A stretch of 64,000 nt of DNA from Scilla litardierei (lineage: Eukaryota; Streptophyta; Magnoliopsida; Asparagales; Asparagaceae), in assembly GCA_030789695.1 (NCBI GenBank), contig CM061134.1, positions 66,625,486 through 66,689,485 of the forward strand, in the 5' to 3' direction. The notes beneath the pieces were generated by a model. The model made no database searches. It had not been told where the DNA came from and saw only the letters and a program-made list of their open reading frames with translations. Within the stretch, counting starts at the first letter, position 1; the number at the start of each line of letters is the position of its first letter. A program made the position numbers and the translations under genes. Shown here piece by piece: positions 20,461-31,606 of this stretch.

Positions 20461-23440
20461 TTTTCATCCTCCGAACCCGAGATCGAGGATGCGTCATTCT
20501 CACAAGCAAGAGACGTCGGGGGTACAGCGCCCTCTCAGGTAGAATTGAAACCCCTCCCCGCCAATTTGAAATATGCTTTTCTGGGGGAGGATTCCACTTA
20601 TCCTGTTATTGTAAATGGGGCCCTCACGGAACCCCAATTAGGGAGTCTCCTAAAAATCCTTAGGTCTTACAGAAAAGTGATAGGGTATAACATCTCTGAC
20701 CTGAAAGGTATTAGCGAGACCATCTGTATGCATAGGATCCACCTAGAGTATAAGGATGCCACCTCCATTGAGCCTCAAAGGCGGTTGAACCCCAACATGA
20801 AAGAGGTGGTGAAAAAGGAGGTCCTGAAACTTTTAGAGGCTGACATCATTTATCCCATTTCCGATAGTAAATGGGTTAGTCCCGTGCAGGTTGTCCCTAA
20901 AAAGAGGGCATGGCAGTTGTAAAAAATGAGAAAGACGAACTAATCTCCACTAGGACTGTGACCGGGTGGCGCATGTATATCGATTACAGGAAACTGAACA
21001 AAGCCACCAGGAAGGACCATTACACTCTGCCCTTCATAGACCAGATGCTCGAGCGCTTATATAAGCATATATACTTCTGCTACTTAGACGGATACTCCGG
21101 ATTTTTCCAAATCCTGTTGCATTGGGAAGACCAAGAGAAAACGACGTTCACATGCCCTTATAGCACCTTCGCTTACTGAAAAATGCCGTTCGGGCTATGT
21201 AACGCACCTGCTTCATTTCAAAGGTGCATAACGTCTATTTTCTCAGATTTCATCTAGAATATCATGGAGGTCTTTATGGACGACTTTTCTGTCCGTGGCA
21301 CCAAGTTTGATAGTTGCTTAGCTAATTTGTCCAAAGTCTTGGAACGATGCCAAGATAATAATCTTACTCTAAATTGGGAGAAGTGTCACTTCATGGTGAC
21401 TGAAGGAGTGGTTCTTGGGTATGTCATTACCTCTAAAGAAATTGAGGTTGATAAAGCCAAAGTATAGGTTATCAAAAGTTTGCCGCCACCTACCAACCTC
21501 AACGGTATTCGTGGTTTTCTGGGGCACGCCGGTTTTTACCGACGCTTTGTAAAAGATTTTTCCAATATTGCTCGCCCTTTCATGGAGCTCCTAGCTAAGG
21601 ATGCTCCTTTTGTGTTTACTGATGCTTGTTTGCTAGCTTTCAACAGGTTAAAGGAAGCTCTCATCTCGACGTCGATTATACAGCCACCAGACTGGAATCT
21701 GCCGTTTGAGCTTATGTGTGATGCTAGAGACCAAGCGGTGGGAGTTTTGCTTGGCAAAAGAACGGAGGGGAAGCTACATGCTATATACTACGCTAGCAAA
21801 ACCGTGGATGACGCTCAAAAGAACTACACTACCATGGAGAAAGAGCTGCTACCCGTAGTCTATTCTATAGAGAAGTTCAGATCCTACCTTCTGGTGTCCA
21901 AGGTAATCATCTGCACGGACCACGTGGCGTTGAAATATCTGCTAAGTAAGAAGGATGCTAAACCACGTCTAATACGGTGGATCCTTTTGCTCCAAGAATT
22001 TGACATCGAGATCAAGGAAAAGAAGGAAGCAGAAAACATGGTGGCAAACCATTTGTCGCGATTGATTAAGAGGCACGGGGACAACAGCTTATCGATTGAC
22101 GACTTGTTCACCGGTGAACAACTTTTTGTGGCAAATACCTCTGAAGCTCCCTGGTACACCGACATAGTGAATTATTTGGTGAGTGGGATAGTTCCGAACG
22201 GGTTGGCGACTTATTCAAGGAGGAACTTCCTACATGATGAAAAAAGTTACTTCTGGGACGACCTGTATTTGTTCAGGACGTGCACCGACGGGATCATCAG
22301 ACGATGTATCCCAAAAGAAGAAGCAACTTCCATCATGTCTTATTGCTATGATCAGCCATGTGGTAGGCACGCAGCGGTCACCAAGACCACGGCAAAAATT
22401 ATTCAAAGTGGCTTCTACTGGCCTACTATATTCAGGGATGCTAACGAATACATAAGAAAGTGCGACAGATGCCAGAGGACTGGGAATATCACAAAGAAGA
22501 ATGAAACGCCCATCCACGGCATCTTGGAGATAGAGCTATTTGACTGCTGGGGCATCAATTTCATGGGGCCTTTCCCATCGAGCAACGGCAAAAAGTATAT
22601 CTTGGTTGCCGTTGATTATGTCTCGAAATGGATGGAAGCCATAGCCACCCCGAAAAACGACGCGAGGATAGTGGCAAAATTTTTCAAGAATACTATTTTA
22701 CCTCGCTTCGGAGTCGCCCTGAAGATTATATGTGACAGAGGGAGTCATTTTATCGAAATAAAATTCGAGGCGATGCTGAAGAAGTATGTGGTTCATCACA
22801 AGGTCGCCCTCGTCTACCACCCTCAGACCAGCGGCCAAGTGGAAGTATCTAATATGGAGATAAAAAGCATCCTGGAAAAAATAGTAAGCACCTCAAGAAA
22901 GGATTGGTCGCATTAGTTGGGCGACGCCCTTTGGGCGTACCGCACTGCCTTCAAAACCCCCATCGGCACAACTCCATACAGGCTGGTATATGGAAAAGCT
23001 TGTCACCTTCTGGTAGAATTGGAGCATAGAGCATATTGGGTGATAAAGAAGATGAATTTTGACTACCAAAGCGCCGCCACCCGACGAGCCCTTCATTGCA
23101 ATGAGTTGGACGAAATTCAGTGTCATGCTTATGAAAATGCGAAGATATATAAGGAAACGACCAAGGCTTATCACGATAGAAATATCACGGTTATTTTCCA
23201 TGAGGTCGATGACCAGATACTTCTATATAACTCAAGAATACGCCTCTTCCCTGGGAAGTTAAAATCCAGGTGTCCGGCCCCTACAAGAAAGTAAGCTTAT
23301 CCCCAGGAGGCGCTGTTGAGCTCGAAGGAAAAAACGGAAACTTCAAGGTTAACGGTCAAAGGATTAAACCTTACAGAGCTGGAGAACATATAGGACCGGG
23401 GGAGACGTACTTTCTCGAGGGATTCCCCAACGACAACTGA
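20461..23440 (+). pseudogene. Element B RT-RNase H-integrase (broken)
   Basis: This is an Athila-like Ty3/gypsy pol. RT begins near 20545 with LPANLKYAFLGEDSTYP and includes LNPNMKEVVKKEVLKLLEA, FCYLDGYSGF (catalytic Asp) and VFMDDF. RNase H covers FELMCDARDQAVGVLL to HVALKYLLSKKD. Integrase has the CDRC part of the zinc domain near 22460, CDRGSHF and GQVEVSN. WGINFMGP carries Asn where the first catalytic Asp is expected, and SYCYD stands where the His of the zinc domain is expected. Breaks are a frame change near 20910, stops at about 21177-21179, 21256-21258, 21465-21467 and 22914-22916, and a frame change near 23275. It ends at 23440, followed by the conserved post-pol block. Confidence 0.9.
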
Positions 23441-23683
23441 TAAACAAAGGTGAGTCGAGCTCACGACTAAAAAATGAGCGCTTATTGGAAGGCAATCTAA
23501 TTTCTTAGATTCTTGATCCTCTCTTTCAGTTTCTTACTCTTGTTTTTTATCTTTTAGAATAAAATTTTGAAAACCATACCAGAATTGATGAGTTACTCCC
23601 TTGTACAGGTTAGATATGAGAACAAACCACTATGGTGAAGAAGGACTACAGCAGGAGACGGCCCAGGAAGTTGGGCGAAAATG

Positions 23684-24250
23684 CTCAGGCGACTCGACTG
23701 AGCAGTTTAACTGCTCGATCGAGCAATACGGACAGAAAAATTGAATGGAGAGTGCAATGTCACCTCAGCCCGAGTAAATATTTTGCTCGACCCGAGTCGA
23801 AATCGACTCGGTCCGAGCATCTTCTGACCCGGTCGAGTTTTACAGGGTGCTGAATTTGAAGAGAAAATGTAACTCTACCAGCCCGGGCAGAACATTAATG
23901 ACTCAGCCCGAGCAGTAGGAGACTCTACCGAGCAGCTATTTACTCGATCGAGTTTTACAGGCTCTAGAATTTGAGGAGAAAACGTCGCTCTGCCAACCCG
24001 GGCGATAATTGTCGACTCGGCCCGAGCATATGGCGACTCGACCGAGTAGCTCCCTGCTCGGCCGAGCTGGCCGAAACTTTACTCGACCGAGCACCCAGAC
24101 TGCTCGGCCCGAGTCATCCCATTCTCCAACTCACCCGACCGAGCAACTGCTTTACTCGGTCCGAGTCTTGCCTTGCTGCTGTTCGGGTCGCTGCGCTTCT
24201 CACCCTACCCACTTTCGCTTCTTAAATCCTAACCCTACTAAAAATACACG
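23684..24250 (+). promoter_or_regulatory. Internal palindrome array of element B
   Basis: CTCGATCGAG, CTCGACCGAG, CTCGGCCGAG and CTCGGTCCGAG units, often with GCA or TGC at the side, fill the region between pol and the 3' ORF. They match the repeats of B's own U3. A possible TATA-like CTAAAAATAC lies at about 24238-24247. By analogy with A this may be an internal promoter, but the TATA is weaker. Confidence 0.45.
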
Positions 24251-25219
24251 TCCTCTGCTCGGCCAAACTACCCCTCCTTCCTCACGCCGTCGCCATCTCT
24301 CCTGAAGCCCTCCTTTTTCCCACGAGGCCGCCTCTCATCATTTAATATCCAACCGAGCAAAGTTCGAAAATTGAATTTGTTATTCCTCTCGTTTAAATAT
24401 ACTGACATCCCCTATGTTTCCCATTCAGGTTTGAATTACCAAAGTGCAAGAGATGATTCTTTGAAAAAATTGGGGACAATCCGGATCAGCGGCCACCACG
24501 ACACTGACGATGACACAACACCATCTCATTCTAGCCGGTAAATTCGTTCCCTATTTGCCCAATTTGCTTCACATAGTATAATACTATTCTCCTCCACTTA
24601 CACAATGCCTCCACACCGTGCTAGACCCGCCAACACCGACACAACCAATCCTAGGCCTACCCGACGTACACGTCGCACACGCTCGCCCACTCGAACCAAC
24701 GCCGTCGTCGAATCATCCACTACTACCCATGCACCCCCACCAACCCGTCCCCTTCTGACCCCCTTTACTTAGGCGATGCCGAATACGAGGTTACATTCCG
24801 TGATGACGACCAAGCCGACGGGTTCGGTGCCATGATCCTACTAGCAGGATATGGTGGTCCGATGACTCAAGAGTCAGTCGAGCATGACCTGCCCTTCCTC
24901 CAGAGCCTCTTGCATCACTGATCACTCCATATTTTACACATTTTTTCTGCATGTTTTCACGCCATTTCGATTGCTCATATTGCGATTTTCACGAGTATTC
25001 GACGATATTGCGTTACTTTTCACTATTTCTTGTTTTTGTCAGATTTCAGGAAATATGGAGCGATCGGGAGCAAAAATGAGCTTAAGGGACTTGCACCCAC
25101 TCCGGAGCGTCACCCAAGGCACTTTTGAGGGCTATTCGACGATGGGAGACGGGTGTAAGAAGAAGAAACTCCGTAGGAGCGACGAGGAGGAGAAACGGAG
25201 AAGATTGGGCATCTACAGC

Positions 25220-25835
25220 ATGCCACTCGGCCGAGTGAAGCAGCCACTCGGCCGAGCAAGAAGGCCACTCGGCGACCAGACCGGACACGCTCCAACAGAA
25301 GGAATTGGGCGTGCACTCGGCCGAGGGATGATATCCCACTCGGCCGAGTAAGAAGATCGCATCGCCCGAGTGGCATGAGAAATCCACCATCAAAAGAGGC
25401 TGACTTACTGGAAATGTACAGGCTTTTGACGGTTTTGACTCGGCCGAGTACCGAATGCCCCTCGGCCGAGTGAGTAAAGCCACTCGGCCGAGTCACCTCC
25501 AAAGACAGGCCCCCAAGATCCCTGACTTAATGGAATTCTATAGGGTCTGTCACTCGGCCGAGTAGAGAAGTCAACTCGGCCGAGTGATGCCTAGGACTAG
25601 GACATGCAGCGCCCAGATTTTCAGACAGCCTCCAACTCTTTTGAAATCTTCTATCATTCCACCAAGTAAAGTATTTTTCTAATATTTTTTGTGGATAGTA
25701 GACTTCATGACGGTTCCAACGCCACCAAGAACTCGCCAATCGGAGGTCGGATGAAATCTGGGGAATTTCTGCAAGTTGACGCTGCAGTGCTAGAATTTCC
25801 ACTCGGCCGAGTCACATGTTCCACTCGGCCGAGTC
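25220..25835. promoter_or_regulatory. U3 palindrome cluster (CTCGGCCGAG type)
   Basis: About eleven CTCGGCCGAG cores occur, many as the 14-bp palindrome CACTCGGCCGAGTG, for instance near 25224, 25248, 25339, 25438, 25554, 25801 and 25825. Mutated versions in the 3' LTR (37927-38540) differ at single bases. Confidence 0.65.
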
Positions 25836-26320
25836 GGCGACGGGCCCAGATTTTAAGTTGCGGCTTGGGCTGTTTTTGGGCATGAATTTTAGGGGTTTTC
25901 TAGGGTTTCTTGCTCGGGTTTTGGGGGAGTATTTAAGCGATTTGTAGCCACCATTAGAGGAGATCCCCATTATGTTTTCTTAGCCCCCATATGTTTTTCT
26001 TATGATTATTTAGAGGTTAGGCCATGTCCTAGGCCCCCTCTTGGATCTAAAAGCTTGTATTTTAGATTGAAGATCTTCATCAAGCTAAGTATTTTCTTCT
26101 TTTTATTTGAATCTTTGTTTTTCTATCTTTTTGTATGCAAGCAATGATTTCTATTGATTCTCATATCCTTATTGCTATGCTAGAGTAGATTTGTTGTTCT
26201 AGGGCATGGGGATGAACCCTATGGATCTAATTTCATATTTGTGATGAATGAATTTCTAAATTGCTAGAATTGCTAGGAGGTTAGGTTGTGATTGATTTAC
26301 TACGGATAGCTAGGGATTTC

Positions 26321-26618
26321 CATCGATTTAGGATTTGCAAGAGATTGGATTCTAATCGATGGGAAGGCCTAGATATTCGATTTAGATTTACAATTGGATT
26401 TCTCTAGATTTGGTTTGCAAGAGATTGGACCAAAGCTAGGATTTTTAATTGTAAATCTATACCCATATTCGTTTGCAAGAGATTGGACGAATACGAACTA
26501 TCACAACCTAGATCGTAACTCGAGTTTGCACGAGAGTGTGCTCGAGGAGCGATTGGACGATGATGTCGATCTTCATGCTAGCGGCTTAGGTTAGGGTTTG
26601 CAAGAGATTGGGCCCTAA
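26321..26618 (+). other. Array of five hairpins with a shared 16-nt loop (C 5' LTR)
   Basis: The loop TTTGCAAGAGATTGGA (or a close variant) occurs at 26334, 26414, 26472, 26525 and 26597. Flanking arms are CATCGATT/AATCGATG, CTAGATTTGG/CCAAAGCTAG (one mismatch), TATTCG/CGAATA, CTCGAG/CTCGAG and TTAGGG/CCCTAA. The loop contains the self-complementary TTGCAA. It lies in the transcribed leader, and the 3' LTR has the same array (about 39014-39314). Confidence 0.7.
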
Positions 26619-27064
26619 TCTAGGTTGCTATAGACCGGCAATAACGCGAGAGCGTGAGCTTGGTTCTATATTCAGTCACGACTAGTTCACCTCGACACAA
26701 TCCTAGTAATATTGAGATTCACTATTCACAATGACGAATGACGATCCGTAGTGGGGATTCCCTAGCCCTAGACATCTTTTATTATATTGTATTTGAATCG
26801 ATACTTAACCAACATTTAAAACCGACACCGACATCCACCACCATTGCCATTACATCATACCATAACCATCTCCACCAATAAAACGTTCGTAGTCAAACCA
26901 ACCTAGGATAGATTGGAACCAACACCACCTCCTCGTGTTCGATACCCGCTCGCCACTATGCCGTGCGCTTGCGGTAAAACTACAATCGTTCTCCGGGTGT
27001 ATATCCGGGGCCGATCAAGTTTTTGGTCCTGCTCTTGGGTTGCATTTTGGAGCGATCAAGTTTT

Positions 27065-27082
27065 TGGCGCCGTTGCCAGGGA
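27065..27082 (+). other. Element C primer-binding site (tRNA-Asp type)
   Basis: TGGCGCCGTTGCCAGGGA has one mismatch to the perfect site and lies 6 nt after the LTR. Confidence 0.9.
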
Positions 27083-27277
27083 GGTGTTTCCCGTTGGGTG
27101 CCAATTTGTCACAATTAGGTTGATTAGACTACGAAAAAAAACTAACAAAAGGAAATTTTCACCCCCGCCACCATTATTATCATTTCTATATTCTTTTGTG
27201 CCACTGATATCTTTTCTCCAGGTATTTATCTTTGTTGATCAGGTGCTATGGATTATACTACGTGGACCACAGATTTT

Positions 27278-27409
27278 GATCAGAGTGCTCAGATGGGAGA
27301 TTACTATTTTGATCATAGTGCTCAGATGGGAGAATACTATTATGATCAGAGTGCTCAGACGGAAGAATACTATTATGATCAGAGTGCTCAGATGGGAGAA
27401 TACTTTTTT
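27278..27409 (+). repeat. Four 33-bp tandem repeats in the C ORF
   Basis: Units start at 27278, 27311, 27344 and 27377, each coding a variant of DQSAQMGEYYY. They keep the frame and make a Tyr/Gln-rich acidic N-terminus. Confidence 0.85.
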
Positions 27410-28954
27410 GAGGAGATGCACTGGCCCGAGCTTGATGAGAGACAAAGGATCTTTTTTAATGAGATGCATGCACACCAGGTGGAAATACAAGCCGGGCTTC
27501 ATAAGAGCAATCTTCAATTTGAATGTACGAAGAGGGTACTTGAAATGAATGCGCTCATGCTTAAGGTTGCAGGGATTTCCAAAGATATCAGTTCTGCTTC
27601 TTCATTTTATGGGCAAGAAGCATCGCCAAACTTACTACCAGAGCTAGAATGTGTCGTCGTCGATCCCACTTCCTACGATACATCTAGTGCATATGAAGAG
27701 TGGATGGACGAAGAGGCAGTGAAGGAAGCAGAAACTGAGTCATATGCGCAGCCAAAGGAGGATGCATTTCAGAGATTATTGGATGGCCTCATGGAGTCAG
27801 TGAGGTTCACCGGTTCAGAGAGCATTACAGCATGTGATGCATTTGAGCTACGATTTGCTGATTTTGTTATAAACTGTGTTTCAGCTGCAGGAACAATTGA
27901 GGAGGACATCCATGCCAGTCTTGAGGGGGATAGACTATATTTTCGGATTTCTTGCGGGCATTCCCCTCCACATGATACATCCCCACAAGCTGACACACTT
28001 GAGCAGCCAACATCACCATTCCAGAGAGAGCCCACATTGATAGTCGATGAGAAGGTAAAGGAGCACACTGTTGAGCCAGAGCATACTGACGAGGAGGCCT
28101 CACATGCGGAGCCCGAGCATGCTTTTAAGGAGGCCTTACATGCGGAGCCAGAGCTTATCATCGAGGAGGTCATACATCGGGACGAGGACATAGCCATTCA
28201 TGAGGATCCTGAGCACTATTCTTTTCCATTAGAGCTCCCGCAGCCACCTCATCCTTCCACTGACGTCGAGGACTATCTGACGTGCGTTTATATTTCATAT
28301 ATTCGCGCACGTTTTCTTCCGTGTTTTTCCGTATTTTACCGCCGTCTTTTATTCGTTCTCTCGTGTTTTCTTGTATTTTCTTGTTTTCTTTCACTTTTCC
28401 ATATTTTTTGTGTTTTGCAGGAGTTTGCTGGCATTTGGGACGCAAAACGATGATATCATGTGTCCCCAGAGCAACGGGAGGAGTCACGCGTGGTCCAGGA
28501 GGTCATACGCCAAAGAATTCATCTTTCAGCCCCTCACCCGGTCGGTTGGTCATCTCCAACCGATCGGGTGATGCACGCGTGCACCACCCGGTCTCTGCCG
28601 CAGCTCATAAGGAAGTCACCCGACCGGTTCACAGACCGGTTCAGCGGGGGGCTGTTCTCTGTTTTTTCGAGCAAAATGCCAACCGATCGGGTGACTCTCA
28701 CCCGATCGGTTCATCTGTAGCTGATGTTGAAGAGCTGAAGACACGGGCGTCCAACCGATCGCTTCACCCGACGGCTCCAAGATCCAACCGGTCACCCCAA
28801 GAACTCAACCGACCGGTTCATCTGACCGGGTGAAGCTCCGCCGTTTTCTGTTTACTATTTGTAACGGATCACCCGATCGGTTGACCTGTCAACCGATCGG
28901 GTGACGTTTTTTCTGCCGGTTTGGACCCGAACCATTAGGGTTTCGAAGTGGGGC

Positions 28955-28962
28955 TATAAATA
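28955..28962 (+). promoter_or_regulatory. Element D LTR TATA box
   Basis: TATAAATA lies about 45 bp after the last palindrome. The 3' LTR has the same site near 34009. Confidence 0.65.
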
Positions 28963-29313
28963 CTCGAAGTTGGCCGACTGAAGAGGGACCTCTTCTCAGT
29001 TTTTTAGGGCTTTTGCCCCTTTCTCTTGTGAGCTTTAGGTTAGATTAGATTAGGTCTTTTTGTTAATAAATCTTGTATTGGATTGAAGATTCAAACTCAA
29101 GATAAGTATTTCTTTCTCTTGTTCTCCATTTTTGTGTTGTGTTTATTTTGCTTCATGATGAATGTTTGTCTGTCTTTTGTGTTGATTGTTTGTATGTTTT
29201 TCATCATGGAGTAGTATTGATGAACCCTAATACGGGCTAGGGTAGGATTGATGCTTGGAAATTTACATTAGACTTGATTGCATGGCACGTGTTCGATGAA
29301 ATGTGTCAATGGG

Positions 29314-29422
29314 GATTTCTAGCAATCTGGGTCCAATTTGTACGACGACACACTAGATGTGTTGGGGATTGGGGACCGGTGCTTGTCCTGTCAAGATCCG
29401 CTTCGATGTATTGCTAGAAATC
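29314..29422 (+). other. Long stem-loop in the D leader
   Basis: GATTTCTAGCAAT (29314-29326) pairs with ATTGCTAGAAATC (29410-29422), a perfect 13-bp stem. AAATGTG and CACATTT extend it outside. Inside are GGTCCAAT with ATTGGGGACC and a small ACACA/TGTGT hairpin. F keeps the outer arms (58939-59050, minus strand). Confidence 0.6.
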
Positions 29423-30028
29423 ACATTTGACTTATTTGGCCATTAGGGTTACACTGGGGTGTTTCATTGGCATTGGCGGGAGAAAGACCGCCTCTGACTG
29501 TCGGGCCAAGGGGGAATAAACTTGGCGGTTGACTCCCTAGCCATAGCTCACGCCCCTTGTGTAGACATCGAGTCCCAGCTCGCGGGAGCGGCTTGGACGA
29601 AGTGTTGGGAGTTATCATTGTGGCCTTAATGCTCCCGGTTGCGGAAGGTGTTAATGGACACGGGAGTGCCCACCGTCCGGAAACGGGTAGGCCTAGCGTG
29701 CTTGGCACCGACCGGAATATCGGGCCATGGACGCTAGGTACCACCTTTTGGGGCAATGTCTCACCCTGGATCAAGTCAAATGCCAAGTGTCATGAGTGCC
29801 CTAGCCCGTGTTAGCGGGGATTCATTTTGTGTCATTTTTATTTCTTTCTTTTATTTCTACACTTCCACCCATATCATCCGCGTAGCTAGCACACGACCTA
29901 GGCGAGGCTAGTAGCCACTCAAGCCATCCACCTCCCTGTGTTCGATATACCCGCACCCTACACTAACCGTGCACTTGCGGTAAAACGACACCGCGCCCAA
30001 ACCGTAAACGGGGTGCCGGTCAAGTTTT

Positions 30029-30046
30029 TGGCGCCGTTGCCGGGGA
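30029..30046 (+). other. Element D primer-binding site (tRNA-Asp)
   Basis: TGGCGCCGTTGCCGGGGA is the perfect complement of the plant tRNA-Asp 3' end and lies 6 nt after the LTR. Confidence 0.93.
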
Positions 30047-30256
30047 GGCGTTCGGTTTGATATTAGCTTAGCTTGGGTTCGTTAGACTACGCATAAAAAC
30101 ACAAAAAAATTTATTTTTCTTTTTTTTAAAAAAATATATTCAATAACCAAGAAATTTTCCCCCCACTATTATATTATCTTTTTGTTATTTTCTTATACTA
30201 TTGACGCTCCTCTCTAGTTTTCTTATTTTTGTTGTCCATGTATCTTTGATATTGCC

Positions 30257-31606
30257 ATGTGGAGATCAGATTTCGATGCTCAGATGAGAGGCTACAATCC
30301 CTATTCATTTTTGGTTTGTGAGACTTGTGGGATGGCGGGGCACGTGTATTATGATTGCCCATATACGCTTGAGAGCCTCCCCCTACACCAAGGCCATACA
30401 TTTTCCCACAACCATTGCCCGAACACCTCACATCCATTTCCTCAACCTTATATCCCTCCACAAACACAAGAAGAATCAAGCCTCGTGTCTCTCCTTGAAA
30501 GTGCCATGTTTAACCAAGGCCAAATGTTACAAAACTTGATGGTACCAATCACCGAGCCTACACCGAGGAGAGAGGATATACCCACTTTCATGGTTGAGAC
30601 CACCATCTCATCGGCCACCATAGACACATCTCATACCGATGCCCCAATTTTCCCACACTACCACTTGGATGACGAAGCATTTTTTGATGATGATAGTGAG
30701 GATGGGGAGATTTCTCTAGGATCTGTGGGAGAGACTTGTCATCTCTATTTAGATACCCCATATGAGTCCTATGAGAGCACCGAGGAGACCACAGAGCTTA
30801 TGCATACCGGCGAGGAGGATGTGCGTGAGGACGACGACACCACGACCACATACGAGGGGTCCGCTCCACATCCACCTCCACAGCCATCTCTGTCACAGCT
30901 TCCTCCTTGGTCGGTGGTCAACCATGAGGATGTCATTCAGTACATCGAGCAGATGGAGAAGCATGATCATATCGTCAAGGAGGATGTGCATGAGGGCTTG
31001 GATACGATCGTCCACTTCATGGAGCCCGAGCCACATCTACATCTACCGTCACGCTCCACTTCTTCTGCGGCTGAGCATCTACTTGAGCATATTGCCCCTA
31101 TTCAGGGAGATTTTCATACTCACTCTCACTCCACATTTGAGTCTCGCTTTTCACGTCCTATTTCTTTAGACTCGTATATATTTGACATACCATATCTCTC
31201 GCAGGACACAGGATCTACTTCCCCTGAGGTATGCTGCGGTGTGTCACCACCTGGAGAGCCACTTCTCATGGAGAGCAAGGATTTGGTCGTCGCTAGTATA
31301 GAGGATAGCGACCCATTCTCAGGGAGTATTCGTCACACTTTCACCATTTTTCAATCTTATTTTGACGATTATCTCTGGGATACTTTTATTTTGGGGAAAG
31401 ATTTTTTGCCATGGACTAATGCACCTCGTCCTTTGCAGGTCACAGGTGGACACCTACGAGGGATGCTTGGAGGTGCATTGCTTGGGTCCATTGGCACACG
31501 TGGCACAGCGCTTCTGGCGGAGCCACAGAAGGAGCAGTTAGAGCAGCTACCTGCCCCACTCCAGATCTTGGATCCGCCTATGCTCAGGTGTATCCTAATC
31601 CAGTAG
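30257..31606 (+). CDS. Zinc-knuckle acidic protein of element D
   Basis: This is an intact 449-residue ORF starting at the first ATG of a T-rich leader. Near residues 21-34 is CETCGMAGHVYYDC, a CCHC zinc knuckle (C-x2-C-x4-H-x4-C) of the nucleocapsid type, which suggests RNA or single-strand DNA binding. An acidic stretch (DDEAFFDDDSEDGE) follows near residue 140, then His/Pro-rich sequence. The C-terminal ~100 residues (DYLWDTFILG, LQVTGG, PQKEQLEQLPAP, ILDPP) are shared with C and F. No gag capsid domain, protease or RT is seen. F has the same protein with in-frame length changes and one stop codon, so the coding frame has been kept over time. It may package or activate its own RNA; this is inference. 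Confidence 0.75.
   Translation: MWRSDFDAQMRGYNPYSFLVCETCGMAGHVYYDCPYTLESLPLHQGHTFSHNHCPNTSHPFPQPYIPPQTQEESSLVSLLESAMFNQGQMLQNLMVPITEPTPRREDIPTFMVETTISSATIDTSHTDAPIFPHYHLDDEAFFDDDSEDGEISLGSVGETCHLYLDTPYESYESTEETTELMHTGEEDVREDDDTTTTYEGSAPHPPPQPSLSQLPPWSVVNHEDVIQYIEQMEKHDHIVKEDVHEGLDTIVHFMEPEPHLHLPSRSTSSAAEHLLEHIAPIQGDFHTHSHSTFESRFSRPISLDSYIFDIPYLSQDTGSTSPEVCCGVSPPGEPLLMESKDLVVASIEDSDPFSGSIRHTFTIFQSYFDDYLWDTFILGKDFLPWTNAPRPLQVTGGHLRGMLGGALLGSIGTRGTALLAEPQKEQLEQLPAPLQILDPPMLRCILIQ

Larger units (their letters stand above)
24919..27058 (+). repeat. Element C 5' LTR
   Basis: The order is TGATCACTCC, the CTCGGCCGAG palindromes in U3, an AGTATTTAAG TATA-like site near 25927, and a long R-U5 with the constant-loop hairpins. 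E carries the same family in reverse at 47971-49802. Confidence 0.93.
28278..30022 (+). repeat. Element D 5' LTR
   Basis: It is 1745 bp long, TGACG to GGTCA. I count about 18 differences from the 3' LTR (about 1%). U3 has CCGATCGG palindromes at about 28557-28913, including the paired 14-bp arms near 28679-28712. Confidence 0.95.

Noticed and set aside
24980..26650. Regularly spaced palindromes and 16-mers as a CRISPR-like array
   Set aside because: Repeats are dispersed in an LTR of a plant retrotransposon, spacing is irregular, and no cas genes exist in this context.
30029..30046. tRNA-Asp match taken as a tRNA gene
   Set aside because: Only the 18-nt 3' end is present, at the LTR edge, so it is a primer-binding site.
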